Source: Pollutimonas thiosulfatoxidans
Lineage (GTDB): Bacteria; Pseudomonadota; Gammaproteobacteria; Burkholderiales; Burkholderiaceae_B
Direction of reading: 5' to 3'
Length of the DNA: 64,000 bases
Assembly (NCBI RefSeq): GCF_004022565.1
Contig: NZ_CP022987.1
Location: forward strand, 1,860,001-1,924,000
Below are positions 1-8,055 of this stretch, piece after piece. Positions within the stretch are counted from its first letter, which is position 1; every line of letters starts with the position of its first letter. A program made the translations under genes and the position numbers. The notes below the pieces were generated by a model. The model worked only from the letters and a program-made list of their open reading frames with translations, ran no database searches and was not told where the DNA came from.

Positions 1-5
1 TGCCC

Positions 6-40
6 ACCGTCCACAATGACGGGGAGACATTGTGGACGGT
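6..40. repeat. Perfect 13-bp inverted repeat, 9-nt loop
   Basis: The arms ACCGTCCACAATG (6-18) and CATTGTGGACGGT (28-40) are exact reverse complements separated by 9 bases. The repeat lies beyond the end of the ParB-like gene and beyond a second hairpin. It has no T-run on either side, so it could be an operator or a protein-binding palindrome as easily as a transcript end. Function is unknown. Confidence 0.6.
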
Positions 41-61
41 GCGAAATAAACCCATGAACCG

Positions 62-91
62 CCAGCGCCCCGGCTGAAACCGGGGCGCTGG
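62..91 (-). terminator. GC-rich hairpin after the ParB-like gene
   Basis: A perfect 12-bp stem, CCAGCGCCCCGG (62-73) with CCGGGGCGCTGG (80-91), and a 6-base loop lie 14 bases past the stop codon of the minus-strand ParB-like gene. The position and strength suit a transcription terminator, but there is no T-tract, so it may act as an mRNA 3' end or with Rho. Confidence 0.5.
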
Positions 92-104
92 TTGCTCGTC
101 AGGG

Positions 105-2138
105 TTATGCGGCGACGGCATTCACCGCATCATTCAGCGTATCGGCATCCTCGACGGTTTCACCATCTTCGTCTGCCGCCATGTCCTGCGAGGCTGCCAC
201 CCGGAAGATGGCGGGCATCCATCCCATACCGGCCACCAGCCGTTCGGCTTCGCTGGCAATATCGGCCTTTTTCAGCTTCGCCAGCCGCGACACCTGATCA
301 GGCGCGAACTCGCCCACGGCATCCAGAATCACGGCCTTGGAAATGTGCTTGAAGTAGCCTTCGGCGGTCGGCTGCCACCATGCCGCCATGTCCAGCCCCA
401 CGGCCTGCGCGAGCTCCGCACCCGGTTGCTGTGCGGTAGCGCGGGGGGTGATGATGTCCACCGTTGCCGCCGCGCATACTGCCAGCAGCCGCACCAGTGC
501 ATCTTGCGGCGTTGCCAGCAAGACGGTGAACAGGTCGGCGCTGTCCTGCGGCAAGCCTTCGCTCAAGACCTTTTGCAATTCTGCCAGCGCCACGGCGGCG
601 GGAGATTCCGGCCAGTCCGGGGCCATGCTTTCCAGCCGGTCTTGCACGGTCAAGCGTATTTCCAGTGGCAAGCCGTCGCGATGATAGCGATCACGCTGCA
701 AAACCGTCTGCACCATGCCATGCACCACAGCGGCCAGGGCAGCTTGTGGATTCCGGGCCAGTTCGATTTGCAGCGCAGCGGTGCGGTGGGCGCTCAAGCG
801 CTGCGCCAGCCGGTCGGTCATGGAAGCGGCCTTGGGCTGTTCGTCATCCTCGCCTTCGCCGTTAACGTCATCCTCACCGCCGAAGCCTTGGCGCAGCCGC
901 TCCAAAGTGCGCAGCGCCTTCGCTTCGGCTTCACGCATCAGACCGCGATACACCACAATTTCCCCTTGCCGATCAAGGGTAACAATGGCCCCTGCGGCGG
1001 CTTTCACGTTCGGGGCGTAATCCAGCAAGCGATCTTCCAGCGCCTGCAATTGTTCGCCCAAGCTGTCGCCCTGCTCCTGCAAGGCATCGGCTTTTTCCTC
1101 GTCATCATCGCTCAATGCCGCATCAATCGCTGCACCAGTGGCCTGCATCTTGGTTTCCAACCGCTCCATGCGCTCGGCCTCCCGCTTGGTGGGATTGCGC
1201 CGCTCACGTGGGGCTCGCTGGAAGGCTTGCAGGTCGGCATAGGTGGCAAAGGGCGTGGCATCCACCCAAGCCCACCCCTCCGCCTTCACTGTGGCCGCGT
1301 GGTCGTCCAGCTTTTGGCGCACCAGCGTTTCCAACAGTGCCGCGTCGGTGACATACACGCCACTATCGTCCTGCGCGAACAAATCACGACGAATGCCGCC
1401 GCCTGCGGCTTCGTAGGCGTCCAGTCCGACGAAGCGCACCAGCGCATGGCCTGCGTCAATTTCTCGCTCGGTCAACCGATCACGCAAGGCATGGGGGCTG
1501 CGCTGCCATTCGGGCGCGTCATAAAACGCGGCGTCTTGTGCCGCATGATCGTCTGTGATGGCAAGGGCCATCAACTGATCAAGGTTCACGGCATCGGCGC
1601 GGTAATCGGCCAGCAGGCGCGGCGAGACGTTCGCCAGTTTCAAGCGGCGCTGCACCACCAGCGGGGTGACGCTGAAATCCGCCGCAATGTCTTCAATGGG
1701 TCGGCCTTCCTTGACCAGTGCCGCAAACGCTTCAAACTGGTCTGCCGGGTGCATGGCCTCACGCTGCACGTTTTCGGTCAGGCTCACGGTGCGGGCGCTG
1801 GCGTCCGGCACCAGCAGGCATGGAACCTCCCAATCCTTGGCGATGCGGCGCTTTCTCGCCAGCAGCTTGAGCGCCGCCAGCCTGCGGCCACCGGCCACGA
1901 CCTCGTAATGCTCGCCATTGACGGCGGCGATGACGGTGAGGTTTTGCAGCAGCCCCACGCGGGCGATGCTTTCCGCCAGCGCATCAATCGACTGGCCTGC
2001 GGTCTTGGACTTGCGCACGTTGCGCTTTGAAACGCGAAGCTGCGACAGCGGTACGAGAATCAGGTTTTGCGCCGGGGCGGCGGCTTCGGGCGTAGCGGTG
2101 TCGATAGCTTGGGCTTCGGTGTGGTTGATCGCGTTCAT
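105..2138 (-). CDS. ParB/RepB/Spo0J-like nuclease-domain protein of a mobile element
   Basis: This 677-residue protein opens with a ParB N-terminal domain. A VPLSQLRVSKRNVRKS stretch near residue 33 leads into the ADxFSVTPLVVQRRLKL helix-turn-helix region, and between them lies the family box TENVQREAMHPADQFEAF. ParB-family proteins bind DNA sites and CTP in partition or regulation. Long versions like this, with an acidic linker (EDDVNGEGEDDE) and a large C-terminal domain, are typical of integrative conjugative elements. The ATG at 2138 was chosen because AAGGAG sits 8 bases before it. A GTG three codons upstream overlaps that ribosome-binding site. It lies downstream of, and probably cotranscribed with, the DUF932 gene. 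Its target site is unknown. Confidence 0.85.
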   Translation of the reverse strand: MNAINHTEAQAIDTATPEAAAPAQNLILVPLSQLRVSKRNVRKSKTAGQSIDALAESIARVGLLQNLTVIAAVNGEHYEVVAGGRRLAALKLLARKRRIAKDWEVPCLLVPDASARTVSLTENVQREAMHPADQFEAFAALVKEGRPIEDIAADFSVTPLVVQRRLKLANVSPRLLADYRADAVNLDQLMALAITDDHAAQDAAFYDAPEWQRSPHALRDRLTEREIDAGHALVRFVGLDAYEAAGGGIRRDLFAQDDSGVYVTDAALLETLVRQKLDDHAATVKAEGWAWVDATPFATYADLQAFQRAPRERRNPTKREAERMERLETKMQATGAAIDAALSDDDEEKADALQEQGDSLGEQLQALEDRLLDYAPNVKAAAGAIVTLDRQGEIVVYRGLMREAEAKALRTLERLRQGFGGEDDVNGEGEDDEQPKAASMTDRLAQRLSAHRTAALQIELARNPQAALAAVVHGMVQTVLQRDRYHRDGLPLEIRLTVQDRLESMAPDWPESPAAVALAELQKVLSEGLPQDSADLFTVLLATPQDALVRLLAVCAAATVDIITPRATAQQPGAELAQAVGLDMAAWWQPTAEGYFKHISKAVILDAVGEFAPDQVSRLAKLKKADIASEAERLVAGMGWMPAIFRVAASQDMAADEDGETVEDADTLNDAVNAVAA

Positions 2139-2179
2139 GGTGAACACTCCTTGAGGTTTTGCATTGCAGCCATGAAAAG

Positions 2180-2211
2180 CGCGGCAAGGGTGGCTGCCTG
2201 CCCCTGCCGCG
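2180..2211. other. Imperfect hairpin between the DUF932 and ParB-like genes
   Basis: CGCGGCAAGGG (2180-2190) can pair with CCCCTGCCGCG (2201-2211) with one mismatch around a 10-base loop. It fills the 81-base gap between the two minus-strand genes. It could stabilise or attenuate the transcript entering the ParB-like gene; this is inference from structure only. Confidence 0.35.
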
Positions 2212-2219
2212 TAGGGGAA

Positions 2220-3044
2220 TCAGGCTTTCAACTGGCGCATACCCTCGGCCAACAGCCACAGGGAACGGTTCAGGCGAATGTCGGAATCAATGCCCTGCAC
2301 CGCTCGGGTGCTTTGGCGGCGACCGTTGGCGCTGCGGCCACGCAAACCGCCTTTGGTGAGGTTTTCTTGCAGGCGGTTGAAGGTCATCCACAGATCGGGG
2401 CGGCGGTCGTCATACCGGCGCGGCATCAGAATCTGGCTTTCGGTGATAGGTGCAGGTTTGTCGGGGTCGTCGTACTTCAGGGCCAGTGCTGCGCGTGCGA
2501 GAACCTCGGCTTCTCCCGCGTCCAGCGTGATCGCCTGCATGGCTTCGCGGGATTCCTGTACCCGCTCGAAACCGTCTAGCACTTCATAAGCACCTTCGAT
2601 GACCTGCCCGGTAATGTCGCCTTTATGCGGGATGCGAACATCGGCGACGGTGTCGCCGCACACCAGCCCATTGGCGCAAACAAATCTGAACGCGCCCGCC
2701 AGCATCTGATAGCTGCTCGTGCCATCGTGCGAGTTCAAAAGAATGATTTCATTGGCAATGCTGTCATTCACCTGATTGGCATGGCGCAGGCGAATCATGT
2801 GTTTGGTGTGTTCGCGCCGGTCTTCGTTACGTACCCGGGTCTGCGTCACCATGAAGGGTTCAAAACCTTCTTTCCGTAGCTCCGTCAGCACTGCCGCCGT
2901 GGGGATGTAGCTGTAGCGTTCTGAACGGCTTTCGTGTGGAGCATCGGCATAGATGGACGGCACCACCGCCCTGATCTGATCGTCCGATAGTGGGCGGTCG
3001 CTGCGAAGCACGGGGGAATGGGGAGCGAAGCGGGATGCAAGCAT
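2220..3044 (-). CDS. DUF932 phage/plasmid-related protein
   Basis: The 274-residue product matches the DUF932 family of phage and plasmid proteins. Recognisable parts are the N-terminal SRSERYSYIPTAAVLTEL segment, the central HDGTSSYQMLAGAFRFVCANGL core and the C-terminal helical LWMTFNRLQENLTKGG region. The biochemical function of the family is not established. These proteins recur next to ParB-like genes on integrative conjugative elements and plasmids, as here. The ATG at 3044 is preceded by AGGAGA at good spacing. The gene is GC-rich like the element backbone and unlike the cargo genes to the right. Confidence 0.85.
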   Translation of the reverse strand: MLASRFAPHSPVLRSDRPLSDDQIRAVVPSIYADAPHESRSERYSYIPTAAVLTELRKEGFEPFMVTQTRVRNEDRREHTKHMIRLRHANQVNDSIANEIILLNSHDGTSSYQMLAGAFRFVCANGLVCGDTVADVRIPHKGDITGQVIEGAYEVLDGFERVQESREAMQAITLDAGEAEVLARAALALKYDDPDKPAPITESQILMPRRYDDRRPDLWMTFNRLQENLTKGGLRGRSANGRRQSTRAVQGIDSDIRLNRSLWLLAEGMRQLKA

Positions 3045-3751
3045 GGGATTTCTCCTGACAAAGAAAGGGTTTGCTGTTCACCGCACACCGGATTCCAAGA
3101 TTCGGAAGCCCAACGCTTTTGAGCTGTTGTTGTGCGGTCGGCACGAAGAACCCGGTTGGCCTCGTTGCCACCGTCTTTCCTGAGTTCGTCGCCCGCGACG
3201 GTCAGGAGCCCACGAACGGGGGCCGTCAAGGAAAGAAGCGTCAGGAGGGTGCGGCCCGCAGGCGCAGCCGAGGACACGGCCTGGCGCGCCTTGACGGCAC
3301 GCGGCCACGGGCTACAGTCGCGGACAAGGTGATGAAGTCAGGAAAGATGGTTGAGCAGGCAACGGCCAGGTCTTTGGTGTCGCCCGCAGGCAAGCGAAGC
3401 GCGCAGGCCCGAAGCGGGGAAGCCGGGCCGTAGGCGTCAGGGATGTGGAAGGCTGGCGATAGGCAGTCCCGTCAGGGATGAGCGGGAGCGAACCTGGAGC
3501 AGCGTGGTGCGCGAAGCGCAGACGCTATGGTTTGATTAGGTGATGAACTTCAACAGCGACAACACCGCCCTGTTCATTTTTGATACATTCTTGAGGGGCG
3601 CCACTGCCTTTCGTGGCAAGAGACGACAAGAAGTGGCAATGCTGGTCGGGCACATATTGCCATCCAGTCATTCGTTCGGCTGTAGCCTACACCATGTTCC
3701 CCAGATAGCTGCCGTAAAAACCACCTTTCTCACACCAAAGGAATATCTAGA
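3045..3751. other. Non-coding spacer between element backbone and cargo
   Basis: About 700 bases hold no convincing gene. From 3045 to about 3539 the DNA is very GC-rich, with recurring GCCCGCAGG and GAAGCG words and two copies of GTCAGGGATG near 3438 and 3472. The short open frames here overlap each other on both strands and lack ribosome-binding sites. From about 3540 onward the composition becomes clearly more AT-rich, matching the cargo genes, so the backbone/cargo joint is probably close to 3540. The segment should contain the DUF932 promoter (leftward) and the cargo promoter (rightward). I could not assign either with confidence. Confidence 0.5.
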
Positions 3752-4093
3752 ATGGATTTCATTACTACCGGAGTCATCGCAAGCACGATTTACGACGTAT
3801 TGAAACGCGGCGCTCAATTAAGCGGCGATATTCTAAAGAGTCGTTTAGGTAGCTGGATTAAAGACGAGGTGGTTGCTGATGCTTTGGCCACCGAACTTGC
3901 GAAACTCAATATCAACGACGAGTTAAGTGAGCTAGCCATTAATCGCCGCCTAGAAAATTCCTCGCAATTACTCACCCTACTTCAAGAAATCAACGCAAAG
4001 GCTGCCATAGCTACGCCATCCACAATCAATACCGTCACTCAAACTCACAACGGCAGTGGCGACAATGTAGCAGGCAACAAAATCACCCAGTGA
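3752..4093 (+). CDS. GapS6a-like small subunit of a two-gene defence module
   Basis: The product has 113 residues. The N-terminal half is amphipathic helix (TIYDVLKRGAQLSGDILKSRL) followed by WIKDEVVADALATELAKLNINDELSE. The tail at residues 98-111 is THNGSGDNVAGNKI. As I recall, proteins with this layout are named GapS6a in anti-phage systems first reported from gamma-mobile-trio elements, with a larger GapS6b partner encoded next door, as here. The ATG at 3752 follows AAAGGA at 9 bases. The stop lies 22 bases before the GTG of the partner gene, so the two are surely one operon. Base composition is more AT-rich than the flanks, which suggests transfer as cargo. No catalytic motif is visible; a regulatory or sensing role is inference. 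Confidence 0.7.
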   Translation: MDFITTGVIASTIYDVLKRGAQLSGDILKSRLGSWIKDEVVADALATELAKLNINDELSELAINRRLENSSQLLTLLQEINAKAAIATPSTINTVTQTHNGSGDNVAGNKITQ

Positions 4094-4115
4094 TCAATAA
4101 TCAGGAACCGCATAC

Positions 4116-7100
4116 GTGAGCACAATTGAGCAGAGCCACACCGGTGTTGGTGATAACGTGGCTGGCGATAAGATCATGGTCCAGATCAAATCGCTGGCTC
4201 CGGCTGATCTGATTCCTCCAATGGATTTGGTGCTCGAAAGCCTTCGAAAAAAGGATAATGCTACGGCCAAAACCCAGATGGTCATGCTCAAAGCCATGGC
4301 CCAGCGAGACCCTGAAGCTGCCGCCTTGGTAGAGGTCATTTCAATCTATAGCGGACTGGTTGAAGCTCAAGATCACGATGACGCCTGGAAAACCGTTGCG
4401 AAGATCATCTCGACCGCAAGCAATCATGTGGTTAAGGACATGTGCTTAGCGGCGCTCCTGAAGTTGTCAAGTGGTACTGATCGCGAACAGGCGGCGAGAG
4501 ACCTTTTTGAAGGAAAATCGCCTCCCGGACCGTACTCCCAAGAGACGTATCTACGTTTGTACGCAGACAAGGAGTACCTGGAGGCAGCGGGAAAAGGAAA
4601 CCCCACAGAGGCAGAACTGACTGGGATCGTTGAGGGTGCCGCCCGACTGCAACTAACAGATCTGATGCTGCGAATGGCCAAGCACTTGGATACGTGGTTT
4701 CCCTCCTACAACTCCAAGGTGCTTCTTACCATCGCAACAGGCATGAAGTTCAACCCTGATCTTGCTAAATGTCACTTTTGGTTGAACCGGCCCGCAGTGA
4801 AGGAAGGGCTGGACGATCTGGCTGACCACACTGCTCAGCTATTCGAGCAATCGGAAGGCACCGATATACGCGTCCAGGAACTGGCCTGCTCCATTTTCAA
4901 CGCTTATCAGGGCTACGCACCACTCAGCTTATTCAAAACGCTGAAAAAGCACCTTCCGAATCTTGATCCCACTCGATCTGCTTCTATTGCGATGTGCAAG
5001 GCTGCTTTAGGTGACGAGACCGCGCTGAACGAATCACAGAGGGAGCTGAAAGCGGCAACTGAAAATCCTCAAAAGCGCACTGCCTGGTGCAACCAGTTCC
5101 TTGCAGCGAATAGTCACCCAATCAGCGACATAATGCCCTTCCTTCGACTGGCAACACCACCCGAGCTCGAAGAATGGGTGGGTCGTGAGCATATACTAAA
5201 TGACGCCTCTGAAATGGAGGAAGCTTACGTTCGACTGTTAGTCCACGCCCTTAAGCACGATGAAGATAACCATAGTGCACGGCAGAGACAGGAATTGGCC
5301 CAGCACGCGGATCGTTTCATTTCGCGATGGGGGAACGACATAACGACCTTGATGCCGGAAGTGGTATTTGAATTGGCAGAAAAGCTATCCGCCAGCAAAC
5401 TACCTAATAAGGCAATCGAGTTCACCTCCCGTCTCATACCCGATGACACGTTATGGCCGTCTCAGTTCGTCGTAGCCTATCTGAGATGCTTACTTGAAGC
5501 GGAGCAGTACGAAACATTCGAGAAGGTGATCGACAAAATCAAAGATGCAGAAAAGTCTGTAATGATCTTAAACCTCAGTGCGATGAAAGCCGAGCGAATG
5601 GGGGATATCACATCTGCACTGAAATTTAGTGATCTCATGGTCGAGTATGCACCTGATATGGCATATGCATGGTATCAGGGCTGCCACCTTCGAGCGCGCC
5701 ATCAGAGTTTAGCCGAGCAACAGCTTTTTCATCAGAGGATACCTGATGCTGTGCTGCAATCTCCGATTCCCGAGGTCATGGCCATTCTTGGGTTTCTTAC
5801 CCGAGCCGGGAACTTCAAACGCGTAGAGCCGCTGTGGGTGGATTGGTTCATCCAATCCCCCAGAGACCGAGCCGTCGACTTGGTAAATTTCCACTTTGGC
5901 ACAGGCCTCATGACCGACTTAGACTTAGATGTCTCGGCTACATTAGAGCAGTGCGCAGTTGCCATTGAGTATGAGCAGGAAGGAAATATTCAGACTCGGC
6001 TGATCGTTGAGGACGACCAAAACTCCGGTGAATACACATTGAGGTCCTCCAGCCACTTGGGGAGGCTGCTGCAAGATCTGCCGAAAGGCGAAAGCGCCAA
6101 TTTGGGAATGGCTACTTACAGGGTGATAGACCGCCTGCCCCCTTACGTGGGGTGTTTACGTCTTGCATTAAGACTGCGACATATCCACAACGATGGCAGC
6201 GATTGCTTCGTCATGATGCAGATGCCATCTGACCCTGCTGAGTTAGTACCCTATTTAGAGAAAAAACTCGGCCAAAATTCAGATGCTGAGCGTCGCAAGC
6301 AACTGGAAGAGGTTGATGCCTTACCGTTATATATTCGTGGTCATGCGCTCTATCCAAACGATGCTTTTAAAAGCGCTTTGAATTGCTGGCCTGACGTCCG
6401 GATTCCCAAATCACCCCTATGGAATCAAGGTGAGGCTAGCCCTAATGCCATTGTGCTTGACGCTTACGGCATTGGCTACTTAGCAACTACAAACCTAGTC
6501 CGCGCAGTACTAGATGCTGGCATTTCATTTATTTTACCCGCAGCCACCAAAGAGAAGCTGACACAGTTCATCAATGAGATCTCCGATGAAAAGTTCATGC
6601 TCTTAGGTGTGACGGATAGTGGAAGACTTGTTCGAACCACGGCATCGGATATTCGCGAAAATAGCGCACACATAGTAGAGACGCTGCAATTAGTGCTGGA
6701 CAATTCATCTGTAGCCTATCCGATGGCTCATGATGCAAATCTTGAGGTTTTTTCAATCAAGGAAGGGATAGACGCTACCGTCTACGATGCCATTCAGCTT
6801 TCCATGGCCAATAACATTCCTTGGTTTTGTATGGATGGGGCTTTTTCTGCTTTACACCACGCCAACAAGAGTCCTACGGCAAATGTAGCCGCTATAGTTC
6901 TTCGGGCTGTGTCAAAAGAAGAGTTCGACTTTGAGAGTCTGCGACACGGCTTTTTACTTTACTCTGTTGGCGCCCTTCCACTGGCATTCACTGCCCAAAA
7001 TCTCCATTCGCTAGCACAAACACCAAATCCGTTGGCTAGTTTCATTCTGTTCCAACTGATAAAAAATCACGGTCGCCAAATTTTTTCAGATGAAGGGGAA

Positions 7101-7430
7101 TCCGAGCTGTTGCTCCATTTGATTTTTGTTCATCTGTCCAGTCGCTATACCTTTGGCGGAGATCTCAGAACTCTATGGCCACGCTACACACCTTGGCAGA
7201 TTTTCACCGATCATGTATTTAATCACGGACTCAGCCTATATCTCTCATTTGGCAAGGGCTACACGGAACTTCGACTAGCAAAGGTTATGAAGTACATGCT
7301 CTTCAGAACAGGGACGCACCACGCCCTTTGGGAGCATATTTGTCGAAAATTTTTAAGCTTTGCTGAAGGGCATTTCATGTCTTTAAAAATTATCGCTGAA
7401 TATTTTCAATCATTTGAATCCGAACCATGA
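4116..7430 (+). CDS. GapS6b-like helical-repeat protein with PIN-like nuclease domain
   Basis: The product has 1104 residues. Residues 7-20 (SHTGVGDNVAGDKI) repeat the motif at the end of the upstream protein. Residues about 30-750 are all-helical with TPR-like pairs, for example MGDITSALKFSDLMVEYAP near 495. Residues about 777-915 look like a PIN ribonuclease fold: IVLDAY (Asp782), then a VYDAIQLSMANNIPWFCMDG block (Asp891, Asp907). A further 190-residue helical tail follows. PIN domains are metal-dependent RNases, so the inferred role is an effector that cuts RNA when infection is sensed. The start is GTG at 4116 with AGGA 9 bases before it. Composition is AT-rich relative to neighbours. 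The defence assignment rests on pattern recognition of the GapS6 pair and the island context. Confidence 0.7.
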   Translation: MSTIEQSHTGVGDNVAGDKIMVQIKSLAPADLIPPMDLVLESLRKKDNATAKTQMVMLKAMAQRDPEAAALVEVISIYSGLVEAQDHDDAWKTVAKIISTASNHVVKDMCLAALLKLSSGTDREQAARDLFEGKSPPGPYSQETYLRLYADKEYLEAAGKGNPTEAELTGIVEGAARLQLTDLMLRMAKHLDTWFPSYNSKVLLTIATGMKFNPDLAKCHFWLNRPAVKEGLDDLADHTAQLFEQSEGTDIRVQELACSIFNAYQGYAPLSLFKTLKKHLPNLDPTRSASIAMCKAALGDETALNESQRELKAATENPQKRTAWCNQFLAANSHPISDIMPFLRLATPPELEEWVGREHILNDASEMEEAYVRLLVHALKHDEDNHSARQRQELAQHADRFISRWGNDITTLMPEVVFELAEKLSASKLPNKAIEFTSRLIPDDTLWPSQFVVAYLRCLLEAEQYETFEKVIDKIKDAEKSVMILNLSAMKAERMGDITSALKFSDLMVEYAPDMAYAWYQGCHLRARHQSLAEQQLFHQRIPDAVLQSPIPEVMAILGFLTRAGNFKRVEPLWVDWFIQSPRDRAVDLVNFHFGTGLMTDLDLDVSATLEQCAVAIEYEQEGNIQTRLIVEDDQNSGEYTLRSSSHLGRLLQDLPKGESANLGMATYRVIDRLPPYVGCLRLALRLRHIHNDGSDCFVMMQMPSDPAELVPYLEKKLGQNSDAERRKQLEEVDALPLYIRGHALYPNDAFKSALNCWPDVRIPKSPLWNQGEASPNAIVLDAYGIGYLATTNLVRAVLDAGISFILPAATKEKLTQFINEISDEKFMLLGVTDSGRLVRTTASDIRENSAHIVETLQLVLDNSSVAYPMAHDANLEVFSIKEGIDATVYDAIQLSMANNIPWFCMDGAFSALHHANKSPTANVAAIVLRAVSKEEFDFESLRHGFLLYSVGALPLAFTAQNLHSLAQTPNPLASFILFQLIKNHGRQIFSDEGESELLLHLIFVHLSSRYTFGGDLRTLWPRYTPWQIFTDHVFNHGLSLYLSFGKGYTELRLAKVMKYMLFRTGTHHALWEHICRKFLSFAEGHFMSLKIIAEYFQSFESEP

Positions 7431-7728
7431 AAAAATCTGCACACACTGTTTGTTTTTAGCAAACGTAACGCGCAGACCCGACTCAACCAGACGGACCGAA
7501 GGTGTCATGCCGGATAACCATGACTTGAAGCACGGGCGGGCGCATCCCCGCGAACGCGACTGCTCCTGGCTCCAGGCCTATCGGTGAGACGACATACCCC
7601 GAGGCCACCCCACACACCCGCCTACGCTCAACTACGCCCACACAAGTTTCCCCAATAACAAACCCCGGCAACAATTTCCCCATGCTGGTTCGGTTGCATT
7701 GTGGCACCGACAACACAGGGAGAACGCC
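7431..7728. other. Non-coding gap between cargo module and excisionase
   Basis: Nearly 300 bases follow the PIN-domain gene without a credible gene. A weak 5-bp hairpin with a T-rich loop (GTTTG at 7448, CAAAC at 7460) lies just after the stop and might end the cargo transcript. Composition becomes GC-rich again from about 7470, marking the right side of the cargo segment. The excisionase promoter should lie near 7640-7710 but no clear -35/-10 pair stood out. Confidence 0.4.
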
Positions 7729-7932
7729 GTGAGCAATCCAAGCCGATGGGTACTCGTCAAGCGGTTTGCCGAAGTCACTGGCTACAGCGAGAACGCGGTG
7801 CGCCACAAGGTTAAAGGCGGAATTTGGCTGGAAGGTCGCATCTGGCGCAAAGCGCCGGATGGCCGTATCTTTTTGAACCTTGCAGAGTTCGAACGATGGG
7901 TGGAAAGCACAGCGCACGCCAGATCCTTCTGA
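7729..7932 (+). CDS. Excisionase-like small DNA-binding protein
   Basis: The 67-residue product begins SNPSRWVLVKRFAEVTGYSE and ends in an FLNLAEFERWVEST helix. This is the winged-helix layout of recombination directionality factors (excisionases) that bind arm sites and bias integrase toward excision. GTG at 7729 was chosen because AGGGAG lies about 7 bases before it; an in-frame TTG further upstream has no ribosome-binding site. It precedes the integrase with a small regulator between them, a usual order for betaproteobacterial islands. No cysteine or enzyme motif is present, and the short length fits the family. Confidence 0.75.
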   Translation: MSNPSRWVLVKRFAEVTGYSENAVRHKVKGGIWLEGRIWRKAPDGRIFLNLAEFERWVESTAHARSF

Positions 7933-7982
7933 GTGACGTTTAGAAGGCATAAGCATCCGTCACCTGTTGGGAATGGCAATTC

Positions 7983-8011
7983 TTGCAATACGACCAATGG
8001 TCGTATATAAT
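7983..8011 (+). promoter_or_regulatory. Near-consensus sigma-70 promoter for XRE regulator and integrase
   Basis: TTGCAA (7983-7988) and TATAAT (8006-8011) are separated by exactly 17 bases. This is the strongest promoter-like sequence in the window. Transcription would start near 8018 and run through the XRE-type gene into the integrase, and possibly into mutS, because no terminator is visible between them. Confidence 0.7.
7988..8006. promoter_or_regulatory. Palindromic operator inside the promoter spacer
   Basis: ATACGACCA (7988-7996) and TGGTCGTAT (7998-8006) form a perfect 9-bp inverted repeat around a single central base. It exactly fills the space between the -35 and -10 boxes, so a bound dimer would block RNA polymerase. 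The XRE-type protein encoded 50 bases downstream is the obvious candidate repressor; that link is inference. Confidence 0.65.
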
Positions 8012-8055
8012 TCGGGGATTAGCTGCAAACGCGCAGGTTTCCACCATTCTTGTCT

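Noticed and set aside
345..2030. A 561-codon plus-strand open frame opposite the ParB-like gene
   Set aside because: It mirrors the ParB-like gene in a GC-rich region, has low-complexity His/Gln/Arg-rich composition and no recognisable domain. The ParB frame has clear family motifs.
3071..3433. Open frames in the GC-rich spacer on both strands
   Set aside because: Several frames overlap each other with Arg/Gly-rich translations typical of GC-rich non-coding DNA; none has a ribosome-binding site or family motif.
3540..3803. An 87-codon plus-strand frame before the GapS6a-like gene
   Set aside because: It has no good ribosome-binding site, overlaps the start of the real gene by 52 bases, and shows no domain-like pattern.
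7483..7956. A 157-codon minus-strand frame opposite the excisionase
   Set aside because: It covers the excisionase gene on the other strand, which has family features, and the antisense translation shows none.
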